Positions 36,980 to 49,058 of a stretch of DNA of 64,000 bases are shown here, piece after piece. This DNA comes from Paragonimus skrjabini miyazakii (taxonomy: Eukaryota > Platyhelminthes > Trematoda > Plagiorchiida > Troglotrematidae): contig JTDE01000144.1 of assembly GCA_014338405.1 (NCBI GenBank), forward strand, positions 261,834-325,833. The letters are read 5' to 3'. Position numbers and translations under genes: made by a program. Position 1 is the first letter of the stretch. The number at the start of each line of letters is the position of its first letter. Below the pieces are notes generated by a model. It worked only from the letters and a program-made list of their open reading frames with translations, made no database searches and was not told where the DNA came from.

Positions 36980-38210
36980 CATCCTTTGGTTTCCAAAATC
37001 TGACCAAAACGTACAAAAATCTGAGCAAACTTACCGACTCGAGGTAAAGTGTTGCAGCATCTGCAGAAGTAAGTGAGATTATATACTGAAATACAGCCGT
37101 GAAATTTGGCAGAGTAAAATTTAGTAAGTTGTTAATGCCCTAGTAACAATATAGGACACGTCGTGAGATGCTAACGCTTCGTTGACTCTCTTCAGTCACG
37201 GACGTAAAACATTACAATATATAGGACATGCGCGTAGCAACAAAGGACAATCCAATACAGTTTCTTCTGGCTGTGAACTTCGATGAACTTCTAAGGATAG
37301 CCGTTTGCAAGCAACACTTTCTTTAATCTCTCCTCCTCTCCTTGCAAGCAGTCATCGGTACATATCTACCGGGCTCTATGAAACAGAGTTCCCACCAGAC
37401 CTCGTTTATAAGCAATTGGTGCAAAAGAAGAAAATTGCAAATACTGACCGCTGCAAGTGGCCGTGCGTTGTAGTAAGCCATTCTGTCGTCTAGTGAGTGA
37501 AATATCTAGAAAAGAAACTACTGTTTGCTTCCTCTCCATGAGAAACAGAAAGATTANNNNNNNNNNNNNNNNNNNNNNNNNNNNNNNNNNNNNNNNNNNN
37601 NNNNNNNNNNNNNNNNNNNNNNNNNNNNNNNNNNNNNNNNNNNNNNNNNNNNNNNNGAAAGTGAAATAAAATGACTACCAGTGGTAAAACTCAAAATGTC
37701 GTCTACAAATCGCTTAAAGGGACTGGCATCATCTATAACATCGGATAGATTTAATGCAATCATTCCTAAAAATGTCTGCAAGTGCTGGGCCCAATGGACT
37801 ATCCGTTGCCACACCATCAACTTGTTTATAAGATGATCCTGCAAAGTTAAAACGGATACTGTCTGTACATAAAAGTATAAGTTCCGTGAGATAATCAACT
37901 GGGAGACAAAAGGGTAAGTTTTGATGGGAAATAAAATCACACAAATATCAGCTGTTTCTCGTTTGTAAATAAGGAGTCAACATCAATAGAATACATCTAA
38001 TGTGAACTCACCGATACGTTCTGTGATGTTTGTGCCCGTTTGGAGGAACCTTTTACATATTGGGGCAGTAAACATTTGATGGATGGAATGGAGAATGTCC
38101 ACAAGCCATCTGGCAAGCTTGTAGTAAGGAGAGTTGTCCATGCACAGGATTGGCCTTAGCGGGACATTACATTTGTGAAGAAGAGAGTAAACGAAATGTT
38201 GACATCTCGC
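36980..38210 (-). mobile_element. Penelope-like element fragment (RT plus GIY-YIG remnant), interrupted by the assembly gap
   Basis: On the minus strand the RT blocks run in order across several frames. PLRPILCMDNSPYYKLARWL is near 38160. SIDVDSLFTNE is near 37970. FAGSSYKQVDGVAT, with SPLGPALADIF, is near 37800. The catalytic FVDD is at 37698-37709. After 100 N, FLDISLTRRQNGLLQR, FSSFAPIAYKRGLV and LLANGYP continue to about 37275. The end of the element (37000-37140) holds a weak GIY-YIG-like block (AATLYLESVGKFAQ). Several frameshifts and stops make it a dead copy. Its sequence differs clearly from the copy at 60 kb, so it belongs to another PLE lineage. It would lie in an intron of gene C in the same orientation. 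Confidence 0.85.
37557..37656. other. Assembly gap (100 N)
   Basis: Exactly 100 unknown bases, the usual placeholder for a scaffold join of unknown size. It falls inside the RT of the Penelope-like fragment, just after the catalytic FVDD block. This suggests the repeat itself broke the assembly. Confidence 0.99.
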
Positions 38211-39230
38211 GACGTATTTCTTCTATCGTTGTTGGTGAACTGGAGCAAGAGATCTCAGTGTTTTGAAGGTGGTAGTAGTTGGAATTGTGATATGTCACAA
38301 CGCGGTTGTTTCAAGCCGTCATAAAAGTAGACATTTTATAACAGAAACTTTTTATCTTTAATATGATGACTTCGACAGATATTGTACCTTGGTACAGCCC
38401 CAAAAACCTGGTGAGACATTTTATCTTATTGCTTACTTTTCCCACATCTCAACAAATTTAAGAGTGATTCTCCCGAAATATCTGGACACATCGTAATCTC
38501 GTAAGACTGAATTGCTGAAAAATCATAATTAGCTCTAGCACGAGCCCAGTGGGGCGTTTTGACATTCTGTTCGAAACAATAAAGAAAATGGATTGCTCAT
38601 GGTGTTAAAGTTCGTTCTAAGTCTTTAGTCAACACCACTATGAACTGTAACAACTCAACACCCTTTAGAAATAGTTGCAAGCTAATCTGTACTAATCATA
38701 TCACGTCCAGCCAACAGAAAAGACAACTGTATGAAAAGCCAAACAACGATACGGTTGAGCGAAATTACTTGGTAGTGCAGAGGGATAAGTTGAATTAACA
38801 GCAACAGGCTGTTTGTTCTTTCATTTTACTTACCAAATTGCGTTTATTGAAGAGAGAGAGAAAGAGTACAATTCAGATTGTATTGATGCTGTAAAAAATG
38901 GTTGGTAAGGCCATGAGCCAAATTCTGGCCACGCTTTCACGGCGTAGCTTTGCTGCTCATTGAATTCACATCAGACACCACCAAATTAGCATGCGCGACC
39001 ACTCGATCACATTCCCTTGTGGGTACTGTTCAAATAAAGTGAGTATCTCGAGGAGACACAACTGTTCTGTCAACTTATGTAGATAGCATCACGATTGCTG
39101 TTTCGAACTGGAACAAAAGAAACCACGAAACTTGCTTAGCACTGCCGGAATTCAAATACTGGTCATGGCAAGGATACGCCCTATGAATATGCTCTAACAA
39201 GTACGAACTTCGAATCTAGTGCTTCTTCTA
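38211..39230. other. No supportable gene
   Basis: No open frame or repeat that I can support. It contains a short AGAG-rich tract near 38850. Confidence 0.45.
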
Positions 39231-39233
39231 AAG

Positions 39234-39300
39234 AAAAGGTGGCTGAGTAGTCTAAGGGAACTCTGAGGTTGTGGTCAGATGTGAATTTTGCTAAAATCGC
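39234..39300 (+). repeat. tRNA-Leu-like A-box sequence
   Basis: GGTGGCTGAGTAGTCTAAGG is close to the 5' half of a class II tRNA-Leu (GGTGGCCGAGTGGTCTAAGG). No good B-box or acceptor pairing follows. It is probably a tRNA-derived SINE head or tRNA relic. Confidence 0.35.
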
Positions 39301-40351
39301 TTCAGCCAAAATTACTTACCACTTTAGTACTGCCGTGGTGTAAACAAAAGGGCGCATGTACAATGGTCAGAATAGGTCATTTGGTGATCCGACCAACTTT
39401 GGCGTCGTTGTATCCCCGTGAATCCAAAGAACAGTTTGTAAAATAAACTAGGTAACCAGTTGCGAGTAATCTAAACGCAAACAACGTGAGAGTAAATGGC
39501 TGGGCTGTATGAGTCCGCAACATCGATTATCATAGTAAGATCGGTGCCTAACCACTCCTTGTTGAATGCACCAACTTACGCAACATAAATCACAAGCCTC
39601 CTCGGAGGGTCGTTAGATTGACGAGGACAAACGGCTTTAGGCCGAAAGCACGTATGGTGAGTCGGAAAGTCTTTTGCTAGGTGAAAGGGTTGAACTCCAA
39701 CAGAAACAATTAGTGGTCAAAGATGTTGGAGGGGGCCCAAAGCTAATAGATCAGCGGTCATTTGTGTAGGTGTAACCTGAGTCTATGACACAAACAATTA
39801 TCTCAGATGGGTGTTGCGACGGTAAGTGAAACGAATGATTGGCTTCAGTATACACAAAGTGAGACCGATTGACAAATTTAGCCACACTTACCAGTAAACT
39901 AGCGTCATGGTGATGTACGTTGATTGGTACGATCGACCGTGATGGACGATGATGCGACTCTAATCAGAACACGAGGTTATTTAGAGAGTGCGTTGGGCAT
40001 TTACCGAAAACAAATTACTATACAACATTTGAGTACAGTAAGCTAATCCCAACAGTCATACATCTGGACGTCACAGACCGTAAAGTCAGTGAAGGCTTCA
40101 CCCAGACTGACTGACAGTGACAATAACACGGTGACGTTTCAGTTCAAAGTACACCTGTGCAATCAGAGGATACTAAATTGCTCACGATCCAGTTACCTCC
40201 GTTGATCCTAGACATACTAGGTGATGTCAATCATTACAATTGTGCGGTGTTTTGTCAGTGAGACATATTACCGTGGCATATACCTGCACAGACTGGGTTA
40301 TTTTGAATCGTCGTTCAGTTTGTGAATCAGTTTTATTGGTCCGAGTCTGGG

Positions 40352-40425
40352 CATTGTTTTTGTAACTCAGCTGGTTAATGCATTCGGTTGCTAGCCGAAA
40401 GACTAATGGTTCACGGTAATTCATG
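40352..40425 (+). repeat. tRNA-Ser(GCT)-like relic or SINE head
   Basis: GTAACTCAGCTGGTTAATGC resembles a D-arm with A-box. It is followed by a perfect five-pair anticodon stem TTCGG/CCGAA around the loop TTGCTAG (anticodon GCT), then ATGGTTCACGGTAAT in the place of the T-arm. The acceptor stem does not pair and the T-loop is altered (TTCACGG for TTCGAAT). It is likely a tRNA pseudogene or the head of a tRNA-derived SINE. The 65-codon minus-strand frame over it is a shadow. Confidence 0.5.
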
Positions 40426-42072
40426 TGCGCGACATATGTAACCGCTGGCCATTGTAGCCCAACTCCGACTCATTCTGCTATACGGACGCAGTAGTACGTT
40501 TATCGAAAGCACTATGTTGACCAGGCCTTCGATCTTACCAGACAACGCAGTGTAACAGAACTGACAAGACTCATAGAGTTGTCAAATTACAAGTTGTTGC
40601 ATCCATAGGGTTGTGTTACATTATTCACTGCGTACGAACGCCGAGATAATGAAATATACTTGTTTGAGTACGATGCAGAAACCGTTTTTTACATGACGGA
40701 CTGCTATCATTTATGCAAAGAGAAAAGGGATTGGAATAATTATTATCACCCGGAGAACATTTTGATCACTCAACAGTGTACTTTACTTACCGATGCATCA
40801 TTCATTACCGTGTCGTTGAAAGTCTCCTGCATATTTCAGTATGTTTGTGAGGCACATTGGTAATATATTTCAGATTTTAATGTTTTTTTCTGCTACCCCG
40901 AACGATGTCATCTCCTCACTCGCAAGTGAGTCACATTCAGTTGCGACCGATACCGTGGAATGCCCATCTGCCGTTTATTCTTGGATTACACTTTAGATTC
41001 AGGGGCTGTGGATAGGTTACCTGAGGCCAACATGGGTCCACGGTATAAAAGATCCAAAGGTTTCTGAAGTGATCATCCTCCTGATAATGGCACTTTTTAA
41101 CGACTGCTTTGTTTGTTTTTACAGTTTTATGCATTGCTTACATTTTTGGGCGACTGGTATTTTCTAAACCTTGAAAAATCAATCAATATGGGTGCTTTCA
41201 GCCTCATATTCTCCAATAAGCAGATCAGCAACTTACCGTGACAAGAACATCTTTACATCTAGAACATTGTGCATCGGTTCTCTTGAATGTCAGTCTACAG
41301 TTCAAACGTGGCTATTCAGCTTGGCTCACCTACAGATACCGGTTGATTCAAACTCTTCTCTCAAAGAAGCTTGAAGCTGATTATAATGGATAAACCGCAG
41401 TAGAAGTTAGAATGGAAAAATACTTGCTTCGGCAAAGCTCCGTGAGCGGTACCTTGTGAACTGTTAGATGTGCATTAAAAGTTATCCACAAATATCACGA
41501 AAGTTTCATGTGTTCTTTCTATCGGAGTACCCCCAACTTTTATCCGTTCAGTTGTTCAAACTGAAGCGTTAATTGACGCCAATGGTGATGCACTGAAGAA
41601 TGCCAAACATTCAAACTATTTATATACCTGAATAGCCCACGAGGTCATTTAGGCTTGCACTTACTTCGAGACGTATTCATTGACCTAAATAACCAGATAT
41701 CGACTAGGTCTCTTAATGTAACATTCAGCAAAACAAAGTAAATATTGCAAAATACATGAATTGTGATTCGGTCACTTTGGATCGTCTTACTGGATAACAC
41801 CAATGTTTACATCGTTTGTTCTGTCATCCATGTCTGAATAGTGTCTTATTTGCGTGAATTGTTTGCCTCCGTACGCTACTTCAAAGACCGGAATACTTAT
41901 CCCCATGATCTGTACACTTAGGAACCAGTATTATTAGCACGGTTGTTAGGCAGATATCTACTTCACTTGGCCTTACAATTCTCTTTCTATAAGGTGATGG
42001 TTTCTTGTTCCCTCCAGCAAATGAGTGCTAACTTCCTCTTAAAAACCTACCACTCATATTCACCTGGCTTAC
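40426..42072. other. No firm gene; possible small minus-strand exon near 41035-41110
   Basis: On the minus strand about 41030-41115, an AG followed by an open frame reaching a CTCAG/GTAACC donor could extend the phase-0 end of the exon at 42073-42248. The acceptor lacks a pyrimidine tract, and two frames are open, so I do not call it. Confidence 0.3.
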
Positions 42073-42248
42073 CCCTAGAAAAGGAGTTCGCACCAAGCTG
42101 TTTTTGTGCACTATCGGAAAGAGATCATAATCTTGCGTATAATATAGATTTTCTATAAACCGATTACGCAGTTGATCCGTATTTTGACTGTAATGACAAA
42201 TGCCTGGAGATAAAAGTTTGTGTATTTTTTTCACTAGAGGTTGAATGT
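42073..42248 (-). CDS. Second exon of a minus-strand pair (possible 5' part of gene C)
   Basis: A strong acceptor (GTGCTTGATTTACTCAG) precedes 42248 and a good donor (CTAGGG then GTAAGC) follows 42073. With one base from the preceding exon it gives 59 codons, including IQPLVKKIHKLLSPGICHY, LRNRFIENLYYTQDYDLF and IVHKNSLVRTPFLG, ending in phase 0. Its first codon is completed exactly by the single base left by 42539-42782, and the joined peptide reads smoothly. The protein is alpha-helical and HEAT-like in appearance. The family is not recognised. Whether this pair belongs to gene C (32.9-36.8 kb) is not proven, because at least one linking exon is missing. Confidence 0.52.
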
Positions 42249-42538
42249 CTGAGTAAATCAAGCACATTGGAGAAAGCAAATTATATTACGTAGGTTTTCG
42301 TCGTTATGTTCCAAGAAGGGAAACATTTTATATGAAGTCAGTTCCATCCTGTTCATAGGTATACAAGATGCGCCTATTCAAGTGGGACAGAATGAACTTT
42401 TTATAACAACTCCGTTAATGTGATATTACTTGGCATCCTGAAGATTAAACCCAACAGTGATAGTACAAAGTCTAAGCAGACATCAGCCGTTTAACATCAT
42501 AAGGCAAACGTAAATCGTGCCTGTTTATACGATTACAC

Positions 42539-42782
42539 CAACGAGCTCAATTGCCTCGTCAGCTGGAAATCTTCTGAATAAACGCTGCATGATGTTCAGT
42601 GACCTTAGTGAATCAGAACTCTCTTTTGAATCGAAATTAAAAAAGCGCTTCCTAACTGGTCCCACTAACTCAACCAGCGACTTATAAATGTTGGAGTAGA
42701 GAGAATTCACCCCAAATATGATTGTTTGCAATGGAATGTTGTGCTTGTCTACCCGTTTGTTTGAAAGATTTGTTTGATCCAT
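42539..42782 (-). CDS. First coding exon of the same pair
   Basis: The minus-strand ATG at 42782-42780 opens 81 codons to a donor (CTCGTTG then GTGTAA), leaving one base. The peptide starts MDQTNLSNKRVDKHNIPLQ and contains LQTIIFGVNSLYSNIYKSL, and near its end SLNIMQRLFRRFPADEAIEL. The frame is also open for nine codons upstream with only a poor acceptor, so I take the ATG as the likely start. The following intron is 290 bases. Together with 42073-42248 it gives 140 codons without a break. Confidence 0.5.
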
Positions 42783-43212
42783 CGTTAAACGTCTTCCGTT
42801 ACATAATTCGAGTAGTATTCAGGGGCCACTTGTTACATATGTGTTACAATCTAATTCCGAACTGAAAAGAAACTTTTCGCACAACTGACAATTAGGTGCA
42901 TTTGTTTGACGCAGTCGACTGGATTCTAAACGACCATTACGGATCGTTTCAATCGTTTCCCAATTAGGACAGCTTTGTTCATTCTTTTTTTCCTAACACT
43001 TCCCAACGGGTTGCAGCAAGCGTTTTGTGGTGACCAGGACGATGATTAAGACACTAGTGTGCAACATCGATCAATTTTACTTTGAGGAAATGTTTGCCTT
43101 TTTAGAAACAAATTTTTGTAATTTGGTTCCGATTGAGCGACGCTGAAAGCTTATCCCATGGAACAGATAACTGTCATTTAAGATATAATGTTTTGATTAC
43201 TTCAAAGCCAAG

Positions 43213-43320
43213 TTGACCAGACACCAAACCCGAAATGTAATTTTCCGCATTTTGATGGAGGATTATAGAAGTAGCCTGGGAAGCCGAAATATTGCTAACT
43301 GTCTCTTGAAATTTTCGAGT
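43213..43320 (+). CDS. Candidate plus-strand exon, weak
   Basis: An open stretch of 36 codons follows an AG (ATTACTTCAAAGCCAAG) and ends at a GTGAGC donor, phase 0 at both ends. It includes TRHQTRNVIFRILMEDYRSS. The plus-strand terminal exon at 49059-49214 also starts in phase 0, so one gene is possible, but the distance is 5.7 kb and the acceptor is weak. Confidence 0.25.
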
Positions 43321-44374
43321 GTGAGCATTATTATGTCGCTGCATAAAAATGCGTATTTCAAGTTCGGAATAACGTATGGTGAAATAAACCCTCTGGAAAG
43401 AGAGGCTACTATTGTCCGTTAACCATATAGAATGATGTTACAGTCCTAGGGTTCTCGTTCCCACAAAGTGCTCATTTCAAATTCTCAAAGCAACATCTGG
43501 GTACGGTCAGTTTAGGAAATTATTACGTTGACAAAGTGAACAGCGCAGCCATTTACAGCATCCAGAAGGATGAAACAGAGATATCAGGACACAATTCGTG
43601 TAAGTCGAGCGTCGGGTGCGCATATCAGCCAATACATCAGTGTTTAATTAAGTCAGTCATTTCACACAGAGAATCTCGCTATTTTCAATCGATTATTACA
43701 GGCTGAAGGCAACCCATGAAGTGTGTGTCATCAGTGCGTTGAGATATTTGTCACGGATCACAAAGAAAGGCATTCGGCAACTAAAGAGCGTTGTCAGATG
43801 ACCGTATCTACCTGTCTGCATGTCCACAAACACATCGTTTCAACGCTACAAATTCCTCGCTAACTTTGAATGATATAGATAACATCAGTAGCTATTAAGT
43901 ATTCATTTGTTGAAGCACAGTATTCACGGTCATATTTGCTCATTGTTGTAAATACTTCCTTTTATAGTCCGGTTAGGTGTGGATTATTGAGTAAATTGTG
44001 CGAAATGTTCAACCAGGGAGTATAGCAAGAAGTACATCGTTCAACTGTTTAACCGAAGTTTATTACTTCTGTTTTATTTAAAAAGATGTTTATGTTTTAC
44101 ACTTTACCTACACATTTTAGTGAAAACGGTATAACTGTTGGCATGAATTATTTAGCAACTTTTAACTTAATTTGCCTGTCGTAGGTAAATCTGAAAATAT
44201 CGTCAAAACGCATCAAATCAACCTGGGTCAAAAAAACTTCCAAGCGAGAACTAAGCAAGTTCATTTTGAAGAACCATCAGTAAAGATATGCACTGTATAA
44301 CATTCAAAATAGGAGATATAAATATTGATCAATTTGATCTAAAGAAGCAGTTGAACATGAAAACATTAACTTAC

Positions 44375-44595
44375 AGGTGTAACCCAAGAGTTGGTTTTAT
44401 CATTAACCATGTTTCATAGCAGATACGTCTCTTCTTTTTATTTCGTTCGAAACAACTAGACATGTAGGCCGTAAAGTGGATATCAATCATTGAAAAACAA
44501 AGTCCTGTTCCCATAAAAGCGACTAAACAAGACAGAGTTTGGATGATTATGAAGCATTCATAAAACAAGAAATAAACGCTGAGTTTTAACTCGGG
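44375..44595 (-). CDS. Candidate exon with a transmembrane segment
   Basis: The donor (TTACACCT then GTAAGT) after 44375 is a consensus site. The frame upstream is open for more than 80 codons. The peptide has a long hydrophobic stretch (FIIIQTLSCLVAFMGTGLCF), then a short loop and a basic cluster (FERNKKKRRICYETW), a pattern of one membrane helix with a positive inside. The upstream boundary is uncertain: I used an AG at 44596, but pyrimidine tracts there are poor. It leaves two bases. The family is not recognised. Confidence 0.32.
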
Positions 44596-46797
44596 CTCAT
44601 TAAAATACCCCGTGGTTTTAAGAATACTGTTTCAAGTTTGTAAATGTCTGACCGCAACGAAACATTGCACCTTCATATACACACTGGCGACACCAGTTAA
44701 ACAAATTTGTTCTATCGACTGTAAGTAAGATTTTACATTTAACCTATTCTTGGTTGTGTGTTCTGTTATTTACATGGTCAATATCATACAAAAATAAAAA
44801 GCCTAGAGCTCATTGATCGAGTTAGCACATTTAACAGTTTCTGACAAATGCGACGGTTAATTAACTTACGTGTCGCTCGCCAATACTTGAATGGTTGATG
44901 CATGTTATTGCAGCTTTCTCATTAAAGTAGACCTTCCAGAGAGCCCCTTTCAAAGAAGCACTATACTTGACTTTTGTACTACTGGTTAAGTCTGTGAGAC
45001 CGCAGAGGCTACAATCATTTTGGAGTAAGCTTTGACTTATATCATCAGAAACTTTTTACTACTCGTCAATTCTACCATTCCTAGATAGCAGACGTTTACT
45101 GGGCTGCTGTTTATTTCCTTATAAATAATAGCTGTAAACTTAAGAGGAGTTCATTCCTTAGCGGTTTTTTTCAACAATTAATAAGCCTGAAAAACCTATT
45201 GTTAGGACTTTGGCCACAAGGAACTACATTATTAGATAATCTCACATACTTTCGCTTGAATTAGTTGATCCCCGGTAGCCAGGGCGCTCAGGCTCGGTTT
45301 GGGTTTGTAATACAGGAGATTTTTATTGATGTATGTCTTTTACAATTACACCTTGAAGCAACAGACTAAGTCCTGCAAGATTGTTTCCTGGTTCTGAACT
45401 CTTGGTATGTCAAACATTTTGACTAACTGTATACTGTTTCAGTTAATCGGATGTTGTCTTGATGTGTACACAAGTCTCATAAACTGGGAGAGATGACGAC
45501 GGACAGAAGAACGTTCTTCTGAGTGATTATCATAAACAAAGACACACCAACCCATAATAACACAACTTTGTGCAAAACTCAGGCGTTCAAGTCATGGAGA
45601 CACGATGCTTGATTGACCAATTCACGCCATTCACCTTCTCGATATGTTATTGAAAAGTGATAATTCTGGTGTTTATTGAAGCTAGGCAAATTAATGAATA
45701 TCATCTTCTTGACTGTCCTGAAAGTGTGTTGGTGTAATAAAAAACACTGTAACGAGATTGTCCTTAGTTGTTTTGCGCAACAAACACAGTTAAATTGCTT
45801 TTCCTATCACACTACGCTCATTGCATGAGTGTCAGATATGTGGCCAACCAGGAAGAGAGTTGCTCAAATCATAAGGTCATTGTTTATGCGCCTTTTGAAT
45901 GAACTAACTTGGATGAGAAGGACTGCGAAAATGTAATAATGTTATGCGACATATGTAGACCTCCGAAACGCAGATCTGTTGATGAGGAATACATACTGGT
46001 GTCTCTTGACCGTAAATCTGGCGTCCCCTGTAGCACTTCTTCAGATTACACACGGTAGATTATTTTATTGTTTTTAACGTTAAGATAAAGATTGTCGTGA
46101 ATCTCTATAAAAATCACCATATGAACAATCTCGTTTTATGTGTACATGTTTGTACAAGGTTCGGTAGGCCATTTTTCCCCTCAAAAACTATTTTTTCCAC
46201 CACAAAATAGCACCTCAGTGACAGTTTGCATGTGAATCTTATCTACCGTACCCAAATAAAATATAAACAGTGTTAATTTAGCTTTTCAAGGGAAAATACC
46301 GAGAACAGCCATACTCGCAGGAGCATTTTCATCCTGTACTGCGGCACATCTATATTAATTCGGCTCCCACTCATCATCATCACATCTCCTCACGGATTGA
46401 AACTAGCTATATTTTGACTTGATTGACCGTTTGAGAAACTATGGCGCTTGGAATCGCAAAATTTATCTCTCGAAATCTAGTATTCATCCAATTTGAGACA
46501 GTTGGGCTGTTCACGCTGTAGACAGTTCGAGTTGCTCAAAACCGATAATACCACCTTCGTAATCGGTTTCATATTAAATAAAGACGCTCTTTACCTTTCT
46601 CTTATATATCCAACTGCAGATAAGAGGTAGATCGTGAGCCTACCGCGAGTACCGTCCTGTTAATAAGGCTGCAATCTATAAACACATGATTATTTTACTA
46701 CGTTTCATTCACCCGAAACAGTCCGCTCTCTCTGCGTAACCAATGTTCGATAACCGTGGATATTTATCAACGCCGTAACAAATGTGAATGCACTCAC

Positions 46798-46888
46798 CGC
46801 AGGAAAGCCAATACGTTGAGTCTTTGAGACCGAAACTCTATAACTGTCTCCATATAATATTGAAAATTTCCATTTCAGGACAGGGTTA
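46798..46888 (-). CDS. Candidate internal exon, beta-rich peptide
   Basis: The acceptor TCTGACGTTGCCCCATAG ends at 46889 and the donor (CCTGCG then GTGAGT) follows 46798. The 91-base exon completes one codon and gives 30 residues, including KWKFSILYGDSYRVSVSKTQ, ending in phase 0. The alternating hydrophobic pattern suggests beta strands. The exon at 44375-44595 downstream could start in phase 0, so the two may belong together. Confidence 0.35.
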
Positions 46889-49058
46889 CTATGGGGCAAC
46901 GTCAGATAAGGCGATGTGTGTTTATTTTGCAAAAAGCACATATCGAACCAGACATCAAAAGTTACTTCATTAGAATTGTATCAGTAAGAATGGGTTTTAA
47001 GTAATATGAAACCGGTAGACAGAAGTAAAACAATGTGGTACAGAGATGGTTCAGCTGGGAGAAGGCTGACGAAAGGGTGTCTACGATATAAAGGAACAAG
47101 TGAACAAAAGTATATAATCAAAGTACACATGTTAAGAGAGTTCGGTATCCTCACTGTGTCCGCATTAGTGTAATAAACAGATAACATGCGTTTATTTGCC
47201 TTCGGCGACTACCAAAACCTTTTGGAAATGAGGTACAGTACGTGGTATGAAGTGCATGATATTAGAAAAGATCGTGCACTATATAAGCAGTCATACCAAA
47301 TATTTGCTATCATCTCCTTTAGTGTTCTTTGTTTAGCAAGTGCACAGTATAGCTTGTGTCCCCAAATGTGTCCACTCTTCAAAAGTGGCTGTCTTTAGTC
47401 GATTCTGTCAATCGACCTGTCGTGATGGACAACCGTACACTTATCTGGTTAAATGCATTTTTCAAGAAGTCTCCTTTCAATGTCTGATTTATGTGCTAAT
47501 GTGCGATATTTAGTTGGCTAATTAGTGTTCACCGCCAGTGGGCGTAACAGAAACATTAAGTGGGAAAGCATTTGGCATTGAGGATTTCGTAAGTAGGTCA
47601 ATCCTTTTAGCTCGCTGACAACAAAGACAGTAGGGTTAGGAGAAAAATAACCAGCAAAAATCTGCCCACCTTCAGGTCCGGAGAAAAACGTGGAAAAAGA
47701 TCATTCCTTTCTGTCTTAAAGTCAGGATATGTGTATTTTTACTAATGAATTGCTTATTATAGGCTTAGTGAATATAAAAACCAGTGTTATTGGAGTCAGT
47801 AGCTTAGAAAGTTCGTCTGTCCTGGGATGGACATGTCATTTTAACCGTCGTGATTTTTTTGAATTCGCCAGGAATATGTGAAACGTAGCTGTAAACATTT
47901 GAATGTTACGGAAGTGTTATTGTTTCAACAACTTGCCTAACATGGCGCTACTGACAAGCGTTGCAGTAGTTCTGTTGAGTACTAGTGGTATTAATGGATT
48001 CTAAATGGGTACATCCTACATATCTCACTCTAAAAGTGGTGTTGATTTTAAAACTGAATGTATTCAGATATGTAGGTTTGTACATTAGGTAGACAATGTA
48101 GTTCATTGTTGAGGCCATGCGCCGTGTGGAATAACCCATCGTATATATTTCTTCCAATCCAAAAATACTAGGTTGCAGGGTATATTTCAAAATGTGTTGG
48201 AGAAGTAAATTTCAACGGACAAACTGATAGGACAGGTTTGCGCCAATTTCGTTGTGGTTTCGATTACCGTTTGTTTCATTCATCAACCTACTGATATTGT
48301 CTTCCTGTATCAATTTGCTTTTGTCGAATATGTAAACACTTGTAACGCTTTTTTACTCGTCGCTTCTTTCAAAGCGGGATTAAGGAAATCACAAGCAAAT
48401 AAACGTCACATCTGCTTCTTCGACATATTTGTTTTCATATGGATAACATCGTGATGTCCACTATAAGTTTTATATAGTTGTCAGGAATCTTCATGCCTTC
48501 CCTTCAGACAAATCGATGTTGGCGAATCAAAAAAGGATAGAAGTTCTCAGAACTGTCTAGAGGTAACCTTCAATACTGTTTTACGCTCGTTGGTTGCCCA
48601 AGCACTTTAGCTACTATTTTTGGTGACCATTCTTCAATCTTCCGATTTAACAATATTTATTCCTTCCGCAACACTCCAAACCACTCATCATTAATGTCAC
48701 GACTCACTAGTTGAGTAGCCAGAAGGTTGATGTTAGAAGTTTTATAATGCTTTACATGACCCAGTGATGTCCGACTAAATCACTCTCCTCCGTCCTTCAC
48801 TCATTTTAACTGAAGATCATTAAAACAATGAACACGATGTACCACTGTAAAACTGTAACTTGCAAGTTGCCTAACTTGTGACCGATATTTTGTAGTCTCG
48901 CCATATTATGCCGTGATATTCACATCCTTCTTCTCTGCAAGTAAGATAGCAATAAAGATAAACAACTTACGTCTGTATGTCATCGTCACCACTTTTAATG
49001 CCTGATGGACGGAAGTGATGCGAGAGTTGATAAACTAATGTGCTCATATGTCGTTTAG
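46889..49058. other. No firm gene
   Basis: Several 60-80 codon frames on both strands, including one of 70 codons at 47186-47398 (+), lack splice support. Nothing else is evident. Confidence 0.4.

Noticed and set aside
37032..37137. Apparent phase-0 exon on the minus strand (AG at 37138, GTAAGT donor) encoding a plausible 35-residue peptide
   Set aside because: It directly follows the Penelope-like RT in the same orientation, and its peptide (AATLYLESVGKFAQ at the end) fits the decayed GIY-YIG region of that element better than a host exon.
42525..42830. LCNGRRLT resembling the N-G-x-R-L block of PIF1/Helitron helicases
   Set aside because: Only eight residues match, and neither the preceding nor the following peptide has helicase motifs.
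47186..47398. 70-codon plus-strand frame with a short hydrophobic segment and cysteines
   Set aside because: It begins at an ATG but has no promoter, splice or homology support; residue content is not decisive.
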